From NCBI GenBank assembly GCA_028697875.1, contig JAQVEQ010000001.1, positions 1 through 39,276 of the forward strand: DNA of 39,276 nt. The letters are read 5' to 3'. Source of the DNA: Novosphingobium sp. (GTDB lineage: Bacteria > Pseudomonadota > Alphaproteobacteria > Sphingomonadales > Sphingomonadaceae). How positions within the stretch are numbered: position 1 is the first letter of the stretch; the number at the start of each line of letters is the position of its first letter. Below are positions 17,469 through 25,323 of this stretch, in pieces. The notes beneath the pieces are model-generated. The model was not told where the DNA came from. It searched no databases and saw nothing but the letters and a program-made list of their open reading frames with translations. Position numbers and translations under genes: made by a program.

Positions 17469-17486
17469 GTTACATTCCGATGACAT
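17469..17486 (-). promoter_or_regulatory. Pho-box-like direct repeat upstream of ppk1
   Basis: On the minus strand the sequence reads ATGTCAT, then CGGA, then ATGTAAC. This has the 7-4-7 layout of a PhoB site (CTGTCAT-N4-CTGTCAT), matching 6 and 5 of the 7 bases. It lies 12 bases before the first possible ppk1 ATG, which is close for a site that should sit near -35, so the start at 17442 may be the true one. Confidence 0.35.
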
Positions 17487-17628
17487 GGGGGCACCCGGCG
17501 CGAATGCAAAGGGGGTTCCCGGGCATTTCCGGGGTTAATTCCGCAAGCGTGCGGAATGCGGTGGACGGCAGGCGAAAACCTGCGCACCTTTGCGGCGCAA
17601 ATCATGCCTTGCGGGAGAGGACGAAGGA

Positions 17629-18132
17629 ATGGCGGCGACACTGGCCGAACTGGAACGGCGGCTGCACCGGGCCGAGGCGCGGCTCGCGATCATGGCGCTG
17701 GAAGCCGAATATGCGCGCAGCTGGGATGCCGGAGACGCCCGGGCCTGGGCGGCGCTGTTCACGGCGGACGGGGTGTTCGACATGGCGGCGGTGGGGGCCA
17801 ACCCCCGTTCGGTCATGCGCGGAACGGCGGAACTGGAGGGATTCTGCCGCCAGGTCGATTCCATCTATCGAGGCCTGCACTTCATGCACTTGCCGTGGCT
17901 GGACATCGGCGAGGAGACGGCGCGCGGGCGGCTCCATTTCCAGTGGATCGGCCTGCAACATGCCGGGGCCGGCCATTTCGGGCGGCGCGACGCCTCGGGT
18001 TACTACGATGTCACATATGCGCTGGCCGATGGCGAATGGAAGATCCGCCATCGCCTGGAAAAGGCGATAACCGGGACCGTGGCCGAGCATTTCGACGTCT
18101 ACCTCGCACCCGAACCCCTGCCGCCGGAGTAA
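17629..18132 (+). CDS. SnoaL-like/NTF2-fold protein
   Basis: A 167-residue protein with a helical start (ATLAELERRLHRAEARLAIMALEAEYARSWDAGD, shown here in summary by its EAEYARSWDAGD core) followed by AWAALFTADGVFDM, the SnoaL-like dimeric barrel signature. WKIRHRLEKAITG near the C-terminus is the usual final strand. An excellent purine-rich ribosome site (gggagagg, aagga) precedes the ATG at 17629, which fixes this start over the upstream one at 17590. Related proteins include ring-hydroxylating dioxygenase small-subunit-like and polyketide cyclase-like members. No catalytic Asp/His pair can be assigned with confidence, so function is open. It is divergent from ppk1 and convergent with recQ. 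Confidence 0.75.
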   Translation: MAATLAELERRLHRAEARLAIMALEAEYARSWDAGDARAWAALFTADGVFDMAAVGANPRSVMRGTAELEGFCRQVDSIYRGLHFMHLPWLDIGEETARGRLHFQWIGLQHAGAGHFGRRDASGYYDVTYALADGEWKIRHRLEKAITGTVAEHFDVYLAPEPLPPE

Positions 18133-18157
18133 GCCGGGACGCCGGGTGCCCGGTGGC

Positions 18158-19930
18158 TCATCCGTCGGCGAACTGCGCGATCACTTCGAGGAATGCCGGG
18201 CCGTAGACTTCGCGCTTGCGCGTGCCGATGCCGCTGATGTGGGCGAGGTCGGCGTCGGACCGGGGACGCTTGGCGGCAAGGTCGCGCAAGGTGCTGTCGT
18301 GGCACACGACATAGGGCGGGACCCCGGCTTCCGTCGCCAGGTCCCGCCGCAGGGCGCGCAGGGCGTCGAACAGCGGATCGCCGACCGGGTTGGCTTCCCC
18401 ATTGGCCCGCTTGCCCCGGCGGGTGCGGACAGGCGGCAGGACGAGCGCAACCGCTTCCTCCCCCCGCAGGAACGCGCGGGCCGTGGGGCCCAGAACCAGC
18501 CCGCCATGCTCGTTCGTCTCCAGCGCGTCGCGGACCATGAGCGCGCGGGCGGCAGGCTTGAGCAAGTGCGCTTCTTCCGCCCCGACAATCCCGAAGACGG
18601 ACAGCCGGTCGTGCCCGCGCTGGACGACCCGGTCGTTCGCCTTGCCGGTCAGCACCGCCTCGATATGGCCAAGGCCGAAGCTCTGGCCGGTGCGGTAGAC
18701 GGCCGACAGCAGCTTCTGCGCGGTTTCCGTCGCGTCGGCGCAGGCGGGCGGCGTCAGGCAGTTGTCGCAATTGCCGCAAGTGGCGGGCGGATTCTCCCCG
18801 AAGTGGCGGAGGAGGACGGCGCGGCGGCAGCCGGCGGTTTCGACCAGCCCGCCCAGCGCGGAAATGCGCGCGCGTTCGCCCTGCTGGCGGGCCGGGTCGA
18901 CTTCCGCGACGCGCTGGTGCGCGCGGACGAAATCCTCCGGTCCCCATAACAGCGTGGCCATGGCCGGTTCGCCGTCGCGGCCCGCACGGCCGCTTTCCTG
19001 GTAATAGCTCTCGATCGACTTGGGCAGCCCGGCATGGACGACGAAACGGACGTCGGGCTTGTCGGTCCCCATGCCGAACGCGACGGTGGCGACCATCACC
19101 ATGTCCTCGCTGTCGAGAAAGGCAGCCTGGTTGGCGGCGCGCACGGCGGGGTCGAGCCCGGCGTGATAGGGCAGGACCGGGCGCCCCTTGCCGCCGAGGC
19201 TTTCGGCCAGCCGTTCGGTCATGGCGCGGGTCTGGGCATAGACGATGCCGGGGCCGGGATTGGCGGCCAGCACGTCCGCAAGCTGCCGGGTCAGCCCGTC
19301 GCGCGGCTGCACGGCGTAACGGATGTTGGGCCGGTCGAAGCCGGAAACGATCAGCCCGTCTTCCGGCAGGCCGAGCTGGGTGAGAATGTCGGACCGCGTA
19401 TGCCCGTCCGCCGTCGCGGTCAGCGCCAGGCGGGGGACTTGGGGGAAGGCGTCCAGCAAGGGGCGCAGCAGGCGGTAGTCGGGGCGGAAATCGTGCCCCC
19501 ATTCGGAAACGCAGTGTGCTTCGTCGATGGCGAACAGGCAGATGCGGGAGCGTTCGAGCAGGCTGCGGAAACCTTCGCCGCTTGCCCGTTCGGGGGCGGC
19601 GTAGAGCAGGTCCAGCTCGCCCGCGACCAGCCGGTCCTGCGTTTCGCGCCAGTCGGCGTCGGCAGAGGTCAGGCTGGCTGCCCTGATGCCCAATGCGCGG
19701 GCCGAGCGCAGCTGGTCGTGCATCAGCGCGATCAGCGGCGAAATCACCACGCAGCATCCCGGCAGCGCCACGGCGGGCAACTGGTAGCAGAGCGACTTGC
19801 CCGCGCCGGTCGGCATGATAGCCAGCGTGCCCTGCCCGGACAGGACCCGGCCGATCACCCGTTCCTGCACCCCGCGGAAGGATTCGAAGCCGAAAACGTC
19901 GTGGAGGAGAGTAGCGGGATCGGGAAGCAT
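18158..19930 (-). CDS. recQ: ATP-dependent DNA helicase RecQ
   Basis: A 590-residue 3'-to-5' helicase acting in recombination and fork repair. Walker A is PTGAGKS (residues 40-46), motif II is DEAHC, SEWGHDFRPDY contains the aromatic-rich loop, and motif VI is ESYYQESGRAGRDG. The RecQ C-terminal zinc site shows four cysteines (CRRAVLLRHF then CGNCDNC). A winged-helix region follows, and a C-terminal HRDC domain (LFDALRALRRDLATEAG to the end) binds DNA. Length and order match E. coli RecQ. The start at 19930 gives FRGVQERVI, the Q-motif region, near residue 18, as expected. It lies 98 bases after the aldehyde dehydrogenase gene on the same strand; no alphaproteobacterial SOS box (GTTC-N7-GTTC) is visible upstream. 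Confidence 0.96.
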   Translation of the reverse strand: MLPDPATLLHDVFGFESFRGVQERVIGRVLSGQGTLAIMPTGAGKSLCYQLPAVALPGCCVVISPLIALMHDQLRSARALGIRAASLTSADADWRETQDRLVAGELDLLYAAPERASGEGFRSLLERSRICLFAIDEAHCVSEWGHDFRPDYRLLRPLLDAFPQVPRLALTATADGHTRSDILTQLGLPEDGLIVSGFDRPNIRYAVQPRDGLTRQLADVLAANPGPGIVYAQTRAMTERLAESLGGKGRPVLPYHAGLDPAVRAANQAAFLDSEDMVMVATVAFGMGTDKPDVRFVVHAGLPKSIESYYQESGRAGRDGEPAMATLLWGPEDFVRAHQRVAEVDPARQQGERARISALGGLVETAGCRRAVLLRHFGENPPATCGNCDNCLTPPACADATETAQKLLSAVYRTGQSFGLGHIEAVLTGKANDRVVQRGHDRLSVFGIVGAEEAHLLKPAARALMVRDALETNEHGGLVLGPTARAFLRGEEAVALVLPPVRTRRGKRANGEANPVGDPLFDALRALRRDLATEAGVPPYVVCHDSTLRDLAAKRPRSDADLAHISGIGTRKREVYGPAFLEVIAQFADG

Positions 19931-20028
19931 CGTCCGGCCTATAGAGAGCTTGCCGCCATCCGCCTAGCGGCCAGCCCGGCTTGTCGGCCGGTCACGGCCG
20001 TTCTGTGCCGGGGGCCATCGCTCCTGCG

Positions 20029-21453
20029 TCAGGCGGAAGCGACGAACTTGAGGTTCTGGTAGGCTTCGAGCCCTTCGATCCCGCCTTCGTGGCCGTGGCC
20101 GCTTTCCTTGACCCCGCCGAACGGGGTTTCCGGCGTGGAGACCGCCAGCGTGTTGATTCCCATCATCCCCGCCTCGATCGCCTCGGACACCGCCTGGCTG
20201 GTCTTGAGCGAGTTGGTGAAGGTGTAGGAAGCGAGGCCGAAGTTCAGCGAATTGGCCCGTTCGATCACTTCGTCGAACGTGCGGAACGGCACCATCGGCA
20301 CGACCGGGCCGAACGGCTCCTGGGTCATCAGCTTGCAGGTGTCGGGCAGGTCGCGGATCACGGTCGGCTGGAAGAAGAACCCCTGGTTGCCGTGCTTGGC
20401 CCCGCCGGTCATGACCTTGCCGCCGTTTTCGCGCGCATCGCGGACGAATGCCTCCATCGCCTCGACCCGGCGCGGATTGGCGAGCGGGCCCATCTCGGTT
20501 CCCGCTTCGAGTCCGGGGCCCAGCCTGCGCGCGGCGGCCAGTTCGGCAAAGCGCGCCACCAGCGGTTCGTACACGTCCTGCTGGATGTAGAAGCGGGTGG
20601 GGGAGACGCAGACCTGGCCGGCATTGCGGAATTTCCCCGCGACCAGCGCCTGCGCCGTCTGTTCGATGTCGACATCGTCGAACACGATCACCGGCGAATG
20701 GCCGCCCAGTTCCATTGTCGTGCGTTTCAGGGTGTCGGCCGCCTGCCGCATCAGCAGCTTGCCCACCGGGACCGAGCCGGTGAACGTGATCTTGCGGACG
20801 ACCTGGGCCTTCATCAGGTATTCGGAAACGAACGCGGGCTGGCCGTAGACCACGTTGAGCACGCCCGCAGGGAGCCCGGCGTCCTGGAAACAGCGCGCCA
20901 TTTCCAGGCAGGTGGCGGGCGTTTCCTCGGACGGCTTGATGATGATCGAGCAGCCCGCCGCGACCGCGCCCGCCATCTTGCGGATCGGGGCGAGGGCGGG
21001 GAAGTTCCACGGGGCGAAGGCCGCGACCACGCCGACCGGTTCGCGCATGACCATCTGGCGCGTGCCGGGCACGCGGGCAGGCACGATGCGGCCATAGGCG
21101 CGCTTGCACTCTTCCCCGTACCATTCGATCACGTCGGCGGCGTAGATCACTTCCAGCCGCGCTTCGCCGATCGGCTTGCCCTGTTCCAGCGTCAACACGG
21201 TGGCCACGTGCTCGGCCCGTTCGCGCAGCAGGTCGCTCGCCTTGCGCATGATCCGCGCGCGTTCCAGCGCGGTGGTCTTGCGCCACGACTTGAACGCCGT
21301 TGCCGCCGCCGCGATCGCGTCGTCCAGCACAGCCTCGTCCGCGAAGGGACAATCGCCGAGCGAAGCCCCGGTGGCGGGGTTGAGCACCGGCTCGCCATGG
21401 CCTTCGCCATTGCGCCATTCGCCGTCGATCAGGAACTGGAGTGTGGGATACAT
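20029..21453 (-). CDS. gabD: NAD(P)-dependent succinate-semialdehyde dehydrogenase family
   Basis: A 474-residue aldehyde dehydrogenase of the GabD type. LEQGKPIGEAR, PWNFPAL, ITFTGSVPVGK and MELGGHSPVIVFDDVD are present; the Glu in MELGG is the general base and the Cys in GQVCVSPTRF is the nucleophile. GabD oxidises succinate semialdehyde to succinate. Close relatives oxidise glutarate semialdehyde or sulfolactaldehyde, so the substrate is not proven. It follows, 43 bases downstream, a YihU-like 3-hydroxyacid dehydrogenase on the same strand; that enzyme could make or remove the same semialdehyde, which suggests a two-step alcohol-to-acid unit. All catalytic residues are present and length is normal. 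Confidence 0.85.
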   Translation of the reverse strand: MYPTLQFLIDGEWRNGEGHGEPVLNPATGASLGDCPFADEAVLDDAIAAAATAFKSWRKTTALERARIMRKASDLLRERAEHVATVLTLEQGKPIGEARLEVIYAADVIEWYGEECKRAYGRIVPARVPGTRQMVMREPVGVVAAFAPWNFPALAPIRKMAGAVAAGCSIIIKPSEETPATCLEMARCFQDAGLPAGVLNVVYGQPAFVSEYLMKAQVVRKITFTGSVPVGKLLMRQAADTLKRTTMELGGHSPVIVFDDVDIEQTAQALVAGKFRNAGQVCVSPTRFYIQQDVYEPLVARFAELAAARRLGPGLEAGTEMGPLANPRRVEAMEAFVRDARENGGKVMTGGAKHGNQGFFFQPTVIRDLPDTCKLMTQEPFGPVVPMVPFRTFDEVIERANSLNFGLASYTFTNSLKTSQAVSEAIEAGMMGINTLAVSTPETPFGGVKESGHGHEGGIEGLEAYQNLKFVASA

Positions 21454-21496
21454 CGTGCGCCTCTGGTGCCGGTCGGTGTGTATTGCGGGCGGAAGC

Positions 21497-22387
21497 CTAT
21501 TTCTTCAGCAGCGGCTTTTCGATCCCTACCAGATCGGTCAGGGCGTCGAACAGCCCGGTGAAGTCCTTGCCGCCGAAGCCGCGCGCCCGCGCGACGTTAA
21601 GCGCATCGCGCGCCGCGCTGCCGACCATCAGCGGCAGGCCGAACCGGTTCGCCGCGTCGAGCGCGATCGACAGGTCCTTGTGGGCAAGATCGATCTGGAA
21701 GCCGGGCGAAATGTCCCCGGCGAGCGTCTTGGCCGGATAGTAGCTCTGCAGGAAGCCGTTGGTCGCGGTCGTGCCGTTGAGCGCCTTGAGCTCGGTTTCC
21801 AGGTCGATGCCCAGCGCCGCGCCCAGCGTCAGCGCTTCGGCATTGAGCTGCGAGAGGGCGACGGCGAGGAAGTTGTTCACGATCTTGATCCGGATGCCGG
21901 AACCCGGCCCGCCGCAATGGACGATCGTGTCGCCCATCGCGTCGAGCATCGGCCGGACCGTTTCGAGATGCCCGGCTTCCGCGCCCGCCATGAACAGCGA
22001 TTCGCCCCGGTCCGCGTGCATGGCGGAACGGCCCACCGGCGCATCGACGAAGCCGCAGCCCGCATCCTTGCACGCCTGAGCCACCCGGTCGGTCATGGCG
22101 GGGTCGATCGTGCTCATGTCGACGACGATGCCGCCTTGCTTGAGATTGGGCAGGATCTCGCCTTCGACAACGCCTTGGACGTGCTGCGAATTGGGCAGCA
22201 TGGTGAAGATCACGTCGGCCTGGCTTGCCGCGTCGGCGGCGCTGGCGGCAGCGCGGCCGCCTGCTTCGACCACGGCGGCGATCGCGTCCGGGTTGAGGTC
22301 GAATGCGACCACGTCGAAACCGGCGCGCGCGATATTGGACGCCATCGGGCAGCCCATGCGCCCGAGCCCCACGAAACCGACAGTCAT
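21497..22387 (-). CDS. 3-hydroxyisobutyrate dehydrogenase family oxidoreductase, YihU-like
   Basis: A 296-residue NAD(P)-dependent beta-hydroxyacid dehydrogenase. The Rossmann start is VGFVGLGRMGCPMASN, the substrate loop is DAPVGRSAMHADRGES, and the catalytic lysine lies in GIRIKIVNNFLAVAL. From memory, FTMLPN, DMSTIDP, GGPGSGIR and IDLAHKDLSIALD closely resemble E. coli YihU, which reduces sulfolactaldehyde and also succinate semialdehyde. YihU has NNYMS where this protein has NNFLA, so sulfonate binding may be lost. ATG at 22387 is used; a GTG two codons upstream is better placed after the aggag ribosome site and could be the true start. It probably forms an operon with the aldehyde dehydrogenase and is divergent from a second member of the family. 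Confidence 0.85.
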   Translation of the reverse strand: MTVGFVGLGRMGCPMASNIARAGFDVVAFDLNPDAIAAVVEAGGRAAASAADAASQADVIFTMLPNSQHVQGVVEGEILPNLKQGGIVVDMSTIDPAMTDRVAQACKDAGCGFVDAPVGRSAMHADRGESLFMAGAEAGHLETVRPMLDAMGDTIVHCGGPGSGIRIKIVNNFLAVALSQLNAEALTLGAALGIDLETELKALNGTTATNGFLQSYYPAKTLAGDISPGFQIDLAHKDLSIALDAANRFGLPLMVGSAARDALNVARARGFGGKDFTGLFDALTDLVGIEKPLLKK

Positions 22388-22528
22388 GGCCACTTTGGAC
22401 AGCTCCTCTCTCTCACTTCGGGGCAGGGGAGTAACCAGCGCCGGAGAGGCAGGCAAGAGCGGTGTTCGAAAAAGGTTGAAAAATCTGCGCGGGCGCGCTC
22501 TTAGCTATGCTTGGTATAGTGAAATTGA

Positions 22529-22658
22529 AGTTCGCACCATTGCAAGTTCGTCACCCTGAACTTGGTTCAGGGTCCATTTCTCCCCACGGACCGTTGGTCC
22601 CGGAGGCGCGATGGATGCTGAACCAAGTTCAGCATGACGGTTGTCAATAGTGCGAACT
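22529..22658. repeat. REPIN-like palindromic repeat, copy 1
   Basis: Two short hairpin units stand head to head. The left unit pairs ACCCTGAAC with GTTCAGGGT around TTG (22553-22573). The right unit pairs ATGCTGAAC with GTTCAGCAT around CAA (22615-22635). A middle hairpin is formed by GGACC/GGTCC, and a perfect 9-bp outer stem by AGTTCGCAC (22529-22537) and GTGCGAACT (22650-22658). The whole could fold like a cloverleaf. Bases 22541-22588 are identical to the second copy. Confidence 0.85.
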
Positions 22659-22681
22659 AAGGTCCTAGGGAGAATGCCGCC

Positions 22682-23569
22682 ATGGCCGTCGGTCTGATCG
22701 GTCTCGGGAATATCGGATACCATTTTGCCGTGCGATTGCTCGATGCCGGGCACGATCTCGTCGTGTTCGATCTCGACAAGGAGGCGATGGAACGGGTCGT
22801 GGCGCTGGGCGCCAGATGGGCGAACGATGCGAAGGACGTCGCCTCCCAGGCGGAGATCGTTCTCCTTTCGCTGCCCATGCCGCAGATCGCCAGGGACGTC
22901 GCCACCGGAGCGGGCCAGGTGATCGACGGTGCGGCGGTGCGGATCGTGCTCGACCTTTCGACCACCGGCCCGGCGGTCACGCGCGAAATCGCCGCCGCCC
23001 TGGCGGACCGGGGCATCGGCTTCGTCAGCGCGCCGGTCAGCGGCAGCACCGTCGCGGCACAGGCCGGCACGCTGACCGTGATGGCCGCTGGCGAGAAGGC
23101 GGCGTTCGACGAAGTAAAGCCGCTGATGGAAGCGATCGGCAGGAACGTGTTCTACATCGGCGCGGACGCATCGGCCGGGCAGACGATGAAGCTGATCAAC
23201 AACACGCTCTATACGGCCAGCATGATCGCCACTTGCGAAGCCTTCGTCTACGGTGTCAAGGCCGGGCTCGATTTCCAGACCATCCTCGACGTGCTCAACG
23301 TGTCGAGCGGGCGTTCGTTCGCCTCGATGGAACGCATTCCGGGCAGCGTGCTCGACCGCAGCTTCCCGCTGCGCTTCACCACCAACCTGCTCAACAAGGA
23401 CGTGAAGATGCTGGTCGAGGATGCCGAACGGCTCGGCGTCCCGATGACGGTCAATCCCGTCGCGCGCGAGTACCTCGACTTCGCGGTTTCGCAAGGGCTG
23501 GGCGAGAAGGACAATGTCGAACTGATCAAGCTGATCGAGAAAGCGGCCGGGGTCACGGTCGGCGGTTAG
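22682..23569 (+). CDS. NAD(P)-dependent 3-hydroxyacid dehydrogenase family protein
   Basis: A 295-residue member of the 3-hydroxyisobutyrate dehydrogenase family. GLIGLGNIGYHFAVRLL is the NAD(P) loop, DLSTTGPAVTREIA and APVSGSTVAAQAGTL are family motifs, and the catalytic lysine is in GQTMKLINNTLY. The sequence differs clearly from the divergent YihU-like gene, so the two probably act on different substrates. A gggaga ribosome site precedes the ATG. The gene is tightly flanked by two REPIN-like repeats; the second repeat's outer arm begins inside its stop codon (TAG at 23567-23569). It leads the rightward gene set, but the repeat may partly separate it from the genes that follow. The exact substrate cannot be read from sequence. 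Confidence 0.85.
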   Translation: MAVGLIGLGNIGYHFAVRLLDAGHDLVVFDLDKEAMERVVALGARWANDAKDVASQAEIVLLSLPMPQIARDVATGAGQVIDGAAVRIVLDLSTTGPAVTREIAAALADRGIGFVSAPVSGSTVAAQAGTLTVMAAGEKAAFDEVKPLMEAIGRNVFYIGADASAGQTMKLINNTLYTASMIATCEAFVYGVKAGLDFQTILDVLNVSSGRSFASMERIPGSVLDRSFPLRFTTNLLNKDVKMLVEDAERLGVPMTVNPVAREYLDFAVSQGLGEKDNVELIKLIEKAAGVTVGG

Positions 23570-23730
23570 TATGGTGGAAGCGAGGTTCGCTACACTGCAA
23601 GTTCGTCACCCTGAACTTGGTTCAGGGTCCATTTCTCCCCACGCACCGGCATATCTGGAGGCGGAATGGATGCTGAAACAAGTTCAGCATGACGGTCTAA
23701 AAACGACATGAACTTTGCTTCCACCATACT
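23568..23730. repeat. REPIN-like palindromic repeat, copy 2
   Basis: The same head-to-head design as copy 1: ACCCTGAAC/GTTCAGGGT around TTG (23608-23628) and ATGCTGAA/TTCAGCAT (23670-23690). The outer stem is longer and different in sequence: AGTATGGTGGAAGC (23568-23581) pairs perfectly with its complement at 23717-23730. Bases 23596-23643 are identical to copy 1. It begins in the stop codon of the upstream gene and could affect read-through or mRNA stability. Confidence 0.85.
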
Positions 23731-23774
23731 GGCCGGGCGGCTGAGCCGGCAAACATGAAGAGAGGGAATTCCCG

Positions 23775-24356
23775 ATGGGACTGCTGAAAATCCGCAAGAA
23801 GCTGCTCAACGTTGAAACCATCTACCATGAAGGCGGCCCGGTGGCGTCCGAACCGCTGCTCCAGGCGAGCGTGGCGGTGGTCATCAACAACCCCTATGCC
23901 GGGCGTTATGTGGAGGACCTGTCCGACCTGGTCGAAGCTTCCAAGGAGATCGCCAAGGACATCGTGCCCGAACTGCTCGACGCCGTCGGCGGGGCGGACA
24001 AGGTGGAAACTTACGGCAAGGGCGCGATCGTCGGCCTCAATGGCGAGCTGGAACACGGCGCCGTGTGGCACGAGGCGGGCGGCTGGTCGCTGCGCGCGAT
24101 GCTGCCCAAGGCCAAGGCGCTGGTCCCGGCGGCCAAGGCCGTGGCCGCCGCCGGGTATCGCCTGCCGATCCCGGTTCACAATATCGAGGCGTGCTACGTG
24201 CGCAGCCATTTCAGCAGCGTCGAAGTCGGCGCACTCGACGCGCCGCGCCCGGACGAGCTGTTCTACGCGCTTGCGGTCGGCACCGGCGGGCGCATTCACG
24301 AACGGCTCGGCGGCCTCAGGGTGGAGGACATTTCGGTCCATGACGGCCAGCGCTGA
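23775..24356 (+). CDS. DUF1185 / AA_synth family protein of unknown function
   Basis: A 193-residue protein starting MGLLKIRKKLLNVETIYHEG. The order of elements (an opening beta-rich segment, NNPYAGRYVEDLSDLVEAS, GKGAIVGLNGELEHGA, HNIEACYVRSHFSSVEV) fits the family called amino acid synthesis protein or DUF1185. Members are known mainly from structures and genome neighbourhoods; I know of no proven reaction. GKGAIVG and the conserved His/Glu residues (GELEHGAVWHEAGG) suggest a ligand or metal site, which is inference. Its end overlaps the next gene, a D-2-hydroxyacid dehydrogenase, by 17 bases, so the two are translationally linked and likely share a pathway. Confidence 0.8.
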   Translation: MGLLKIRKKLLNVETIYHEGGPVASEPLLQASVAVVINNPYAGRYVEDLSDLVEASKEIAKDIVPELLDAVGGADKVETYGKGAIVGLNGELEHGAVWHEAGGWSLRAMLPKAKALVPAAKAVAAAGYRLPIPVHNIEACYVRSHFSSVEVGALDAPRPDELFYALAVGTGGRIHERLGGLRVEDISVHDGQR

Positions 24357-25314
24357 TCCGGAAAAGCCGGTCGTTCTCGTGCTGGTGTTCCTGTCGGAGG
24401 AACACCGCCAGCTCGTCGGCGACACGTTCGAGATGATCTATGCCCCGAACGAGGACCTGGGGAAGGATCGTTCGGCCGGCCGGGCGGCGATGGCCGCGCG
24501 CGGGCAGGACATCCGCATCGTGCTGACCAACGGCACCAACGGCATTCTGCCGGAAGAGATCGACGCGCTGCCCAATCTCGAACTGATCTGCACGCTGGGC
24601 GTCGGCTACGAAAACGTCGCGCTCGACCATGCGCGGGCGCGCGGCATTCCGATCGCCAATGCGGCGGGAACCAATGCCGAATGCGTCGCCGACCACACGA
24701 TGATGATCCTGCTCGCCGCCGTGCGCGGGTTGCTGTTCCTCGATACGAGCACGCGCAACGGCCTCTATCGCGACGACCTGCCGCGCCCGCCGCATATCTC
24801 GGGCCGCAGGCTCGGGCTGGTCGGCATGGGTTCGATCGGGCAGGCGGTCGTCCGCCGCGCCCAGGGGTTCGATTTCGAAATCGGATACTGCACTCGCAGC
24901 GAACGGCCGGAACTGCCCTATCCCTGGTTCGCCGATGTGTGCGATCTGGCCGAATGGTGCGACGTCCTGGTGGTCGCCGCGCCGGGGGGCAAGGAAACGC
25001 ACCACATGGTCGGCGCGCAAGTGCTCGATGCGCTTGGCCCCGCGGGCGTCGTGGTCAATGTCGCGCGTGGATCGCTGCTTGATACGGCGGCACTGGCGCA
25101 GGCGCTGCGCGAGGGGCGGATCATGGCCGCCGCGCTTGACGTCTACGAAGGCGAGCCGGTTGCGCCGGCCGAACTGCTGGACATGCAGAACGTCGTCCTG
25201 ACCCCGCACATCGCCGGGATATCGCCCCAGGCGATCCATAATTCGGTAGTCCGCTTCATCGACAACACCCAGCGCCACCTTGCGGGCGAGCCGCTGATTT
25301 CCCCGGTGGTCTGA
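24340..25314 (+). CDS. NAD(P)-dependent D-2-hydroxyacid dehydrogenase
   Basis: A 324-residue D-isomer-specific 2-hydroxyacid dehydrogenase. NLELICTLGVGYENV and AECVADHTMMILLA are typical of the catalytic-domain hinge. LVGMGSIGQAV is the NAD(P) loop. The catalytic Arg is in NVARGSLLDT, the Glu in DVYEGEP and the His in LTPHIAGIS. Such enzymes reduce glyoxylate, hydroxypyruvate or other 2-oxoacids, or oxidise D-2-hydroxyacids. The ATG at 24340 was chosen because the upstream open frame is the DUF1185 gene read in another frame. It overlaps DUF1185 by 17 bases and is followed after 9 bases by an FAD-linked 2-hydroxyacid oxidase, which points to 2-hydroxyacid metabolism. Substrate is unknown. Confidence 0.88.
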   Translation: MTASADPEKPVVLVLVFLSEEHRQLVGDTFEMIYAPNEDLGKDRSAGRAAMAARGQDIRIVLTNGTNGILPEEIDALPNLELICTLGVGYENVALDHARARGIPIANAAGTNAECVADHTMMILLAAVRGLLFLDTSTRNGLYRDDLPRPPHISGRRLGLVGMGSIGQAVVRRAQGFDFEIGYCTRSERPELPYPWFADVCDLAEWCDVLVVAAPGGKETHHMVGAQVLDALGPAGVVVNVARGSLLDTAALAQALREGRIMAAALDVYEGEPVAPAELLDMQNVVLTPHIAGISPQAIHNSVVRFIDNTQRHLAGEPLISPVV

Positions 25315-25323
25315 GAGCGCGGG

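Noticed and set aside
15067..17538. 823-codon plus-strand frame opposite ppk1
   Set aside because: It is antisense to a complete PPK1 with both catalytic histidines. The translation is Asp/Arg/Gly/His-rich and has no motif.
22388..22528. Possible TATAGT (22515-22520) and TTGAAA (22478-22483) promoter elements between the divergent dehydrogenases
   Set aside because: The spacing between them does not fit a promoter, and neither has a good partner. Promoters must exist here but I cannot place them.
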